Of a stretch of 11,564 nt of DNA, positions 6,137 to 11,564 are shown piece by piece; position 1 is the first letter of the stretch; the number at the start of each line of letters is the position of its first letter. Source of the stretch: JBCDBY01 sp039182715 (GTDB taxonomy: Bacteria; Planctomycetota; PLA2); NCBI GenBank assembly GCA_039182715.1, contig JBCDBY010000132.1, positions 1-11,564 on the forward strand. The letters run 5' to 3'. The position numbers were made by a program, and so were the translations under genes. The notes under the pieces were generated by a model that was not told the DNA's origin, searched no databases, and saw only the letters and a list, made by a program, of their open reading frames with translations.

Positions 6137-7174
6137 TCAGCGACCGGGAATGAGGTTTTGATCGCGCAGGGCCGACACGAGAGCCTGGGCCCACACCCGT
6201 TTGCCTTCCGGCGTGAAGTGGCAGACGTCGCGCCAGTAGCGAGCTTCGCGCGGCACGGCGTCGATCATCTCGACGAGCTGCATGTTTTCGCGGCGCGCGA
6301 CGTCGCGCGTGACCTCGTTGTGGACGAGGACGCCGCTTCGCACGTGCTCGTGATCGCCCCAGACGGAGATCGCCTGCGCAAGGGGTGGCTGGTAGGCGAG
6401 CTTCCCGGCGAGGAAGTCCTCGTCGGTGTAGTTCGGGTCGACGTGGATCGCGAAGGTCAGCATCACCAGCGGGTCGCCGCGCTCCCTTGCCCGGTCGGCG
6501 ATCCACTCCAGGTTGGCGCGGAAGGGCGCGCGCGAGCGCACCTCGGCCGCGTGGTGCAGCCACGGCGCGGGCGGTTCGCTGGTCGGCATCACGTCGACAA
6601 GCCCCCAGCGCGGGCCGACGCGATCGACGATGTAGCGCAACGTCAGCGGCAGCACGACCCAACGATCCGAGCCCGACTCGTAGGGAAGGACGCGCCGGTA
6701 CCAGGAGTAGTGGCCGTAGTCGTCCCGAAACATCTCCGGCGGGCAGTTGTTGGCGCGCACGTCGTTGATGCCGTGATAGACGACGACGAGGTCGAATCGC
6801 TGGTCGGCGAGGTGCTTGTACTTGTAGCGGCTGTCCCAGGTGGTGTGCGCCGTCATGGCGCCGTTGTGTATGCGCCACGGCCCGGCAACCCGGCGCGCGA
6901 GCTCCTCCTCGAGCGTCTTCTGCGCGAGGAACATGGTCGATCCCCCCAGCAGCAGGATGTCGAGCGTCTCGTCGTCACGCGACGACTCGATCCCATCCAG
7001 CTCGGGGTACCAGGTGCGATGAAGTTCGTTGGGCGCCCCGAGGAACGACGTTCCCTTGGCGACCCAGTAGAACCGCACGGCCACCTCCAGCACGACGAAC
7101 AGGAAGAGCAGGTAGCTCGCGACGAAGAGGACGCGGCGTGCCCGCGACTTCTTCTTCACTCCCTGGGCATGCAT
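6137..7174 (-). CDS. Membrane-anchored SGNH/GDSL hydrolase-like protein
   Basis: The 345-residue product has a basic start (KKKSRARR), one membrane helix at about 14-37, and an extracytoplasmic domain with SGNH blocks in order: LLLGGSTMF with Ser79 (block I), NGAM with Gly105 (block II), YHGIND with Gly135 and Asn137 (block III), and DVCHFTPEG with Asp316 and His319 (block V). The Ser-Asp-His triad is thus available. Such domains act as esterases or as acetyltransferase partners on cell-surface polysaccharides. The neighbours make sugars, so acyl trimming or addition on a glycan is a reasonable inference. It starts 3 bases after the preceding gene's stop, and without a Shine-Dalgarno site, so translation is probably coupled. 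A GTG at codon 6 is an alternative start with little effect. The substrate is unknown. Confidence 0.87.
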   Translation of the reverse strand: MHAQGVKKKSRARRVLFVASYLLFLFVVLEVAVRFYWVAKGTSFLGAPNELHRTWYPELDGIESSRDDETLDILLLGGSTMFLAQKTLEEELARRVAGPWRIHNGAMTAHTTWDSRYKYKHLADQRFDLVVVYHGINDVRANNCPPEMFRDDYGHYSWYRRVLPYESGSDRWVVLPLTLRYIVDRVGPRWGLVDVMPTSEPPAPWLHHAAEVRSRAPFRANLEWIADRARERGDPLVMLTFAIHVDPNYTDEDFLAGKLAYQPPLAQAISVWGDHEHVRSGVLVHNEVTRDVARRENMQLVEMIDAVPREARYWRDVCHFTPEGKRVWAQALVSALRDQNLIPGR

Positions 7175-7177
7175 CGG

Positions 7178-8401
7178 TTACGCGCGACGCGACTTCATGA
7201 TCGCGTCGTAGGCCGCCTGCAGCGCCTGGGACTGCTCCTTGGCGTACTCCAGGAACTCGTCGGCGAGGTCCTTGCCCTGCAGCTTGTCGGGATGGAACTT
7301 GCGCATCTTGTCGCGGTACGCCTGCTTCACCTCGTCGTCGGACGCGCGCTCGTCCACGCCGAGCACCGCGTAGCTTTCGGACAGCGGCTTGGCGGCACTC
7401 CCCAGGATCTCCGCGACGATCTCCTCGAACGTTCCCGACGACAGTCCCAGCGTGCCCTCGATGCCCTTGAGCATGGCGCGCTCCGACTCCCCCATCGATC
7501 CATCGGCGCACGCCACGCTGATGAGCAGGCCGTAAACATGGTGGTTGGCACCCGGCGGCGGCCTTAGCGCCATGTAGCGGCGCGCATAGACCCCGATGTC
7601 GTGCGGGTCGTCTTTGGCGCGGTTGAAGATCCCGATGCAGGTCTGGCGCATCGAGGCGTCGAACTCGTTCGCGCTCATGAAGTGCTCGACCGCCGCGATC
7701 TCCTCCGGAGAGACGCGGCCGTCCGCCTTGGCCACCTTGCCCAGCATCGAGAAGACCGTCACCTGCAGCTCCCGTTGCGGCATCCGTACCGCGCCGCCGC
7801 GGCGGTTCCGGCGCCAGCGGTCCCAGACGAAGCCGAGCAGCAGCCCGAACACGAGCGTGCCCCACGCGGCGCCGCGCTCCGTCGGCTCGCGGCCGAAGTC
7901 GAGGATCTCCACCTGGTCGATGCCGGGGAACTTCTCGTTGAGTTTCGCCTTCGCGACGTCGGAAAGACCACGCGACCGGCGAATGATGCCGACACACGGC
8001 ACGTCGGTCTTCTTCGGCGCGATCGACTTGTCGGTCTCGAACCCGAACGTCTCGATCGCTGTTTTCTCATCGATGCGGGCCAGCACGACGATCGACTCGG
8101 CATCGGGGCTCTTCGACGCGAGGCGCCTCGCTTCCCGCGTGGGCACGATCGGGACGTAGTAGACGATGCGCTTCTTCGCCCCCTCGCCATCTTTTCGCAT
8201 GCGGTAGCTGCGGATTCCGCGACGCCACAGCAGCGTCGCGTCCTCGAGCTTGACCCAGCGCTGCTTCGGCTTCTGCTCCCGAAACGCGATCGCATCGATG
8301 ACCGTCGGCGCCGGCTCGACGTCGTCGCAGAGAACCAGAACGCCCGAAAAGATCAGAAGAGACGCGAAGAGGCCGAGGGCCCAGAAGATCAGCGTGCGCA
8401 T
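7178..8401 (-). CDS. Two-helix membrane protein with cytoplasmic TerB-like and C-terminal J domains
   Basis: The 407-residue product has a membrane helix at about 4-25, a soluble segment at 26-176 matching no domain I know, a second helix at about 177-193 followed by the basic stop-transfer RWRRNRRGG, a TerB-like helical domain at about 210-330 and a J domain at 342-407. TerB is supported by KADGRVSPEE (225-234) and CADGSMGESE (298-307), the paired acidic motifs of the family. The J domain has YAVLGV, the helix II segment VKQAYRDKMRKFHPD and the HPD triad at 370-372, so it should stimulate an Hsp70 (DnaK). DjlA co-chaperones share the TM-TerB-J order but have only one helix and no large external domain. 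By the positive-inside rule, the unknown segment faces the periplasm and TerB-J the cytoplasm. It is not a lipoprotein: the residue before Cys25 is Leu. The ATG at 8401 is the first Met after the upstream stop. Confidence 0.88.
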   Translation of the reverse strand: MRTLIFWALGLFASLLIFSGVLVLCDDVEPAPTVIDAIAFREQKPKQRWVKLEDATLLWRRGIRSYRMRKDGEGAKKRIVYYVPIVPTREARRLASKSPDAESIVVLARIDEKTAIETFGFETDKSIAPKKTDVPCVGIIRRSRGLSDVAKAKLNEKFPGIDQVEILDFGREPTERGAAWGTLVFGLLLGFVWDRWRRNRRGGAVRMPQRELQVTVFSMLGKVAKADGRVSPEEIAAVEHFMSANEFDASMRQTCIGIFNRAKDDPHDIGVYARRYMALRPPPGANHHVYGLLISVACADGSMGESERAMLKGIEGTLGLSSGTFEEIVAEILGSAAKPLSESYAVLGVDERASDDEVKQAYRDKMRKFHPDKLQGKDLADEFLEYAKEQSQALQAAYDAIMKSRRA

Positions 8402-8420
8402 GGTGCGGCGAACAGGATAC

Positions 8421-9338
8421 TCAGCCGGCGATCGCCGTGCGCAAAGCGTCGTGGAACCGCGCGAGGGAAAACACCTCGCGCTTGCGCTGCCAGCCGGCGC
8501 GCGCCATCGCCTGCCGTCGCGGCTCGTCCGCCAGCAGGTCGTCGATCCGGCTCGCCAGCTCCTCCTCCGTCGAAAAAAGGTAGCCGGTCCGCCCGTCCTC
8601 GATCTGCACGTCGCATGCATTGCGCACGGTTTCCCCATCCGGGCGGCGACCGAGGCAGGGCGTGCCGTGGGCGTACGCCTCCATGAGCGTGAGCGAAAAG
8701 TGCTCCGTCGGCGACGCCGTCAGGAAGAGCTTCGCCGTCGCGTACTCCCGGCTCAGGTCGTCGACGAAGCCGAGCGCCCGGACGCGCCCACCGGGCACCC
8801 GCTCCGGTCCGCGGCCGCAGACGCGCAGCTCCCAATCCGGCGTGCGCAGCCGCTCCACCGCGCGGAAGAGGAACGCGACGTCCTTCTCCGGGATCAACCG
8901 CCCGACCCACAGAAGCCGGTTGCCCGTCCGCGCGAAGTCGGGCTCCGGCCGCTCTTCGAACGCACGGCTCACGTACGGCACCGCGATCGCCTTGTGTGCG
9001 AGCGGCAGCGCATAACGCTCCTCCAGCGCGCGCACCGCACCGTCGGTGAATCGCAGCAGGACGTCGCAGCGCTCCAGATCGACCCGTTCGTCGGTCGGGG
9101 CGAAGAGGTCGAGCGGCGCGTAGACGAACCGCTTTGCTTCGATGCGCGGCGCGCGGTCGGTGGCAAGGAGCACGTCCCACGGCCCCTCGGCGGGCGGGGG
9201 CGGTTTCTCCGATCGCGTCCAGCGCGCCGCCACGCCGACGTCGTGCCCCTCCTCGCGAAAAAAGCGCGCCACGTCGGCGAGGTAGCGGCTCGATCCGTCG
9301 TCGTCGCCGATCTCATCGTGCGCGATGCAGATCCTCAT
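8421..9338 (-). CDS. GT4-family glycosyltransferase
   Basis: The 305-residue product is a GT-B retaining glycosyltransferase. The C-terminal nucleotide-sugar domain is clear: RLLWVGRLIPEKDV (141-154) with Arg147 and Lys152 of the donor phosphate site, and the E-x7-E motif Glu212/Glu220 in TEHFSLTLMEAYAHGTP. The N-terminal acceptor domain (MRICIAHDEIGDDDGSSRYL) is short, so the whole is smaller than the 350-400 residues usual for the family. The ATG at 9336-9338 overlaps the preceding stop (ATGA on the - strand) and puts the first beta strand at residue 2. It lies directly downstream of the dehydratase and aminotransferase, so it may transfer the sugar those make. No membrane segment is seen. 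Donor and acceptor cannot be read from sequence. Confidence 0.93.
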   Translation of the reverse strand: MRICIAHDEIGDDDGSSRYLADVARFFREEGHDVGVAARWTRSEKPPPPAEGPWDVLLATDRAPRIEAKRFVYAPLDLFAPTDERVDLERCDVLLRFTDGAVRALEERYALPLAHKAIAVPYVSRAFEERPEPDFARTGNRLLWVGRLIPEKDVAFLFRAVERLRTPDWELRVCGRGPERVPGGRVRALGFVDDLSREYATAKLFLTASPTEHFSLTLMEAYAHGTPCLGRRPDGETVRNACDVQIEDGRTGYLFSTEEELASRIDDLLADEPRRQAMARAGWQRKREVFSLARFHDALRTAIAG

Positions 9339-10294
9339 ACCGCGTACTCGCCCGTGCGGTAGTCGTCGAGGTGCGCGCGCAGATACGCGATGGTCTCGTC
9401 GAGTCCCTCGTCGAGATCCACGCGCGGCTGCCAGCCGAAGAGCGCCCGCGCCTCGGATGCGTCGCACACCAGGCGCATCACCTCGGAGGAGATCGGCCGC
9501 ACGCGGTCCGCGTCGATCTCCAGCCGCTTGTCGCCGCCCACCCGCGCCAGCGCGCGCTCCGCCAGCTCTCCCATCGTGTGGCCGATGCCGGTACCGACGT
9601 GCACGACGCGGCCGCGTGCTCCCTCGCAGCGCGCAGCCGCGAGCAGCGCCGACGCCGCGTCGCGCACGTAGACGTAGTCGCGCACCGGCTCCAGCGAGCC
9701 GACCCGGACGACGTCGCGCGCGAGCGCCTGCGTGATCACCGACGGAAGGAAGGCGCGCGCCGACTGTCGCGGACCGTAGGTGTTGAACAGCCGCAGCGTG
9801 ACCGCCGGCATGTCGAACGAGTGCACGTAGGATTCGACCAGCTTGTCCGCCGCGATCTTGCTCGCCGCGTACGGCGAGCGCGCAAGCGGCAGCGAATCCT
9901 CGCGCAGCACGCCGTCGGCGCCCCCATAGGTCTCCGACGTGGATACGTGCACGAGGACCGCCCCGGTCTCCCGCACCGCCTCGAGGACGTTGAGCGTGCC
10001 GCGCACGTTGACGTCCACGTAGCTGCGCGGCGCGTGATAGGAGTACGGCACCCCGATGAGTGCGGCGAGGTGGAAGGCGACGTCGCAGTCGCGCGCGGCG
10101 TCCTTCACCTGGTCGGCGTCGCGCACGTCGCCGGCAAAGGAGTCGAACGGCCCATCGAGAGCATCGAGGTGGCCGCGCGCCCCGCGCGAGTTGTAGCGGA
10201 CGAAGGCGCGGACCTCGACGCCTTCGGCGACCAGCGCCTCGACGAGGTGCGAGCCGATAAAGCCGCCCGCGCCGGTGACGAGCGCGCGTTTCAC
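9335..10294 (-). CDS. NDP-sugar 4,6-dehydratase/epimerase, extended SDR (LegB-like)
   Basis: The 319-residue extended SDR has the NAD-binding TGAGGFIGSH (Gly8, 11, 14), Asp56 in GDVRD, FHLAALIGVPYSYH, the STSETYG active-site strand (118-124), the Y142-x3-K146 dyad, and FNTYGPRQSARAFLP. The details (RAFVRYNSRG, AALIGVPYSYHAPRSYVDVNV, STSE, GPRQSARA) are close to what I remember of LegB-type dehydratases. Glu121 next to the Ser/Thr fits dehydratases rather than simple 4-epimerases. It would make a 4-keto-6-deoxy sugar for the adjacent aminotransferase. The GTG start at 10294 is chosen over longer readings because it overlaps the preceding stop (GTGA), has AAGGAGG 4 bases upstream and puts the Rossmann strand at residue 3. 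The nucleotide carrier (UDP, GDP or CDP) is unknown. Confidence 0.92.
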   Translation of the reverse strand: MKRALVTGAGGFIGSHLVEALVAEGVEVRAFVRYNSRGARGHLDALDGPFDSFAGDVRDADQVKDAARDCDVAFHLAALIGVPYSYHAPRSYVDVNVRGTLNVLEAVRETGAVLVHVSTSETYGGADGVLREDSLPLARSPYAASKIAADKLVESYVHSFDMPAVTLRLFNTYGPRQSARAFLPSVITQALARDVVRVGSLEPVRDYVYVRDAASALLAAARCEGARGRVVHVGTGIGHTMGELAERALARVGGDKRLEIDADRVRPISSEVMRLVCDASEARALFGWQPRVDLDEGLDETIAYLRAHLDDYRTGEYAV

Positions 10295-11325
10295 AGGACC
10301 TCCTTCAGCGTCGAAGCGACCTCGTCCACTTCCTCCTCGGTGAGCAGCGGGTGGAGCGGCAGGGTCAGCAGGCGCGGGGCGAGTCGCATGGTTTCGGGCA
10401 GCTCCACGTCGGCGTCGAAAGCGGTGAAGCGGTGCACGGGAGGATAATGGACGGTCGTCTCGATGCCGCGGCCTTCCAGATGCGCGCGCACGGCGTCGCG
10501 ATCGGCGCCATGGGGCAGCACCACGACGATGAGGTGCGAGCCGGCGCGGTCGTCGAGATCCGGAAGCGCCGCGCGATAGCGTTCGACGAGAGCCCGGCGC
10601 CGCTCGACCGCCGCCGGAAGGCGCGCGAGCTGGATGCGCGCCAGCGCCATGGAGAGTTCCACCGGTCGCGCGTTGCTGCCGTGCGCAGCCACGTCGTAGC
10701 TGCGGCCGCGGCCCTGCGACTTCTCCCAGCTCGTCGCGGACATGCCGTGCGAGCGCAGGAGACGGACGCGCGCGGCCACGTCCGGATCGCGCGCGCGCAC
10801 GGCGCCGCCCTCTCCGACAGCCAAGTTCTTGTTCGAGTAGAAGCTGTAGCAGGCGACGTCGCCATGGAGAGTGCGCATCTCCGGGCAGTGCGCGGCGTCC
10901 TCCACGAGCAGGCAGCCGGGCGCCGCGGCGCGCAGCGCGTCCATGTCCCGCACGACGCCGGCGTAGTGCACGGCGACGACCGCACGCGTGCGCGGCGTGA
11001 CCCGACGCGCGACGTCGGCCGGCAGGAGCCACGGGTCGCCGTCGGCGAAGACGGGGGTCGCACCGCAGCGCAGGACCGCGTGCACCGTGGCCACGAAGGT
11101 GAGCGAGGGAACGATCACCTCGTCGCCCGGCCCCAGGCCGAGCGCCTGCATCGCCAACTCGAGCGCTGTCGTGCCGGACGAGACCGCGATGCCGTCGAAC
11201 GCGCGCTCGAACGCCTCCGTCTGCGGTCCCATGGAGAGCCAGTTCGAGCGCACGACCTCGACCACCGCCGCTTCCGCCTCGGCGCCGAGATCGATCTTCG
11301 TCAGGGGGATGCGCCAGCCGCTCAT
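10291..11325 (-). CDS. DegT/DnrJ/EryC1-family PLP-dependent sugar aminotransferase
   Basis: The 344-residue product belongs to the family that aminates keto-sugars on nucleotide carriers, usually with glutamate as amino donor. It shows IPLTKIDLGAEAE and SNWLSMGPQTEAFE at the N-terminus, SSGTTALELA (49-58) for cofactor phosphate binding, VEDAAH with Asp143 for the pyridine nitrogen, SFYSNKNLAVGEGG with the Schiff-base Lys166, and HGSNAR (215-220) corresponding to the usual G-x-N-x-R. The stretch between FERAFDG and IAVSSGT lacks about 8 residues that the family normally has. The ATG at 11325 overlaps the methyltransferase stop (ATGA), and its stop overlaps the dehydratase start. The pairing suggests synthesis of a 4-amino-4,6-dideoxy sugar; LegC-type or perosamine/bacillosamine-type roles are alternatives. 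Confidence 0.94.
   Translation of the reverse strand: MSGWRIPLTKIDLGAEAEAAVVEVVRSNWLSMGPQTEAFERAFDGIAVSSGTTALELAMQALGLGPGDEVIVPSLTFVATVHAVLRCGATPVFADGDPWLLPADVARRVTPRTRAVVAVHYAGVVRDMDALRAAAPGCLLVEDAAHCPEMRTLHGDVACYSFYSNKNLAVGEGGAVRARDPDVAARVRLLRSHGMSATSWEKSQGRGRSYDVAAHGSNARPVELSMALARIQLARLPAAVERRRALVERYRAALPDLDDRAGSHLIVVVLPHGADRDAVRAHLEGRGIETTVHYPPVHRFTAFDADVELPETMRLAPRLLTLPLHPLLTEEEVDEVASTLKEVL
10299..10305 (-). promoter_or_regulatory. Strong Shine-Dalgarno that fixes the GTG start of the dehydratase
   Basis: AAGGAGG on the - strand is a full match to the anti-Shine-Dalgarno core, 4 bases before the GTG at 10294-10292. It lies inside the aminotransferase coding region. It decides the start in a frame that otherwise stays open for another 400 codons upstream. 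Confidence 0.8.
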
Positions 11326-11564
11326 CGTCGCAACAGCACCGCGCGATGCGTCGGCGCCTCCTCCTCCCGTCCGAAGTCACGCGCGCGGAATCCGCGCACG
11401 AGCGTCGTGCGATCCCAGACAGGCTCGAGGCGTTCGAAGATTTCCTCGGCCACGAGCGCGTCGCCCCCGGCGAAGTCGTTGGCGCGCAGCAGGTCCCAGA
11501 AGAAGCAGTGCCCACCGGGGCGCAACACGCGACGGATCTCGCCCGCGATATGGCGGCGCGCTTC
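11322..11564 (-). CDS. SAM-dependent methyltransferase, C-terminal part only
   Basis: The frame is open from the right edge to the TGA at 11324-11322 and gives about 80 residues. The segment HIAGEIRRVLRPGGHCFFWD matches the post-motif region of class I methyltransferases, where an E-[IV]-x-R-V-L-[KR]-PGG turn precedes beta strand 5. The SAM-binding glycine motif lies outside the window. The tail ends in RAVLLRR. It overlaps the aminotransferase start by 4 bases and so belongs to the same sugar operon. Whether it methylates a sugar hydroxyl, amine or something else cannot be told. Confidence 0.8.
   Translation of the reverse strand, partial: EARRHIAGEIRRVLRPGGHCFFWDLLRANDFAGGDALVAEEIFERLEPVWDRTTLVRGFRARDFGREEEAPTHRAVLLRR

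Noticed and set aside
6158..7567. 469-codon + strand frame antisense to the SGNH and TerB-J genes
   Set aside because: Low-complexity Val/Arg/His-rich shadow; both opposite-strand genes have clear catalytic motifs.
8327..8401. Lipoprotein signal in the TerB-J protein (Cys25)
   Set aside because: The residue before Cys is Leu, not Gly, Ala or Ser, so it does not fit a lipobox; a plain membrane helix is more likely.
7178..8638. Longer 486-residue version of the TerB-J protein starting inside the glycosyltransferase gene
   Set aside because: The extra N-terminus is an out-of-frame reading of the glycosyltransferase. The ATG at 8401 places a normal membrane helix at the start.
8421..9467. 348-residue version of the glycosyltransferase
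   Set aside because: The first 43 residues are Arg-rich shadow of the dehydratase gene; the ATG at 9338 overlaps the upstream stop as ATGA and begins the first beta strand.
9335..11515. A single 726-codon open frame on the - strand joining the dehydratase to upstream sequence
   Set aside because: The upstream ~400 codons are an Arg/Gly-rich out-of-frame reading of the aminotransferase. The strong Shine-Dalgarno and GTG at 10294 mark the real start.
1..11564. CRISPR array, tRNA/rRNA genes, insertion sequences or attachment sites
   Set aside because: I saw no regularly spaced repeats, no transposase or integrase motifs, no tRNA-like cloverleaf and no rRNA segments.

Overview
The window is about 11.6 kb of GC-rich, densely packed bacterial chromosome. 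No RNA gene, insertion sequence, CRISPR array or prophage remnant was seen. Taxonomy cannot be fixed from the sequence alone. The high GC, polar-sugar genes, membrane-tethered J-domain protein and LysR/oxidoreductase pair fit a Gram-negative lineage such as Myxococcota, Binatota or another high-GC proteobacterial relative; this is inference.

Region 1 (1-3538, + strand) is the end of a histidine operon in the order hisH-hisF-hisA/I/E-hisD, with all junctions overlapping (ATGA or longer) and strong Shine-Dalgarno sites. Two things are unusual. The hisA product carries HisI and HisE domains at its C-terminus, so one 402-residue chain should perform pathway steps 2, 3 and 4. The HisH glutaminase subunit has Ser where the catalytic Cys nucleophile should be, while its partner HisF keeps its active site, ammonia-gate and interface residues. 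A strong GC hairpin without a U-tract follows hisD.

Region 2 (3554-6074) holds a 143-residue conserved-looking protein of unknown function and a LysR regulator on the - strand. These diverge from a 3-hydroxyisobutyrate-dehydrogenase-like NAD(P) oxidoreductase on the + strand. The 77-bp gap between the divergent genes carries two face-away promoters, inverted repeats and repeated CACGAA words. Both predicted transcripts begin at or within a few bases of the start codon, suggesting leaderless mRNAs. A small two-helix membrane protein gene converges on the oxidoreductase and shares its stop codon bases (CTAG).

Region 3 (6137-11564, - strand) is one tightly packed unit read right to left: the end of a SAM methyltransferase, a DegT-type sugar aminotransferase, an NDP-sugar 4,6-dehydratase/epimerase, a GT4 glycosyltransferase, a two-helix membrane TerB/J-domain protein, and a membrane-anchored SGNH hydrolase-like protein. 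The first four suggest synthesis and transfer of an amino-deoxy sugar into a surface glycan; the SGNH protein could modify it by adding or removing acyl groups. The J-domain protein in the middle is the least expected member.

The strongest candidates for something not well described are the HisA-HisI-HisE fusion, the Cys-to-Ser HisH, and the membrane TerB-J protein with a large unidentified extracytoplasmic segment.
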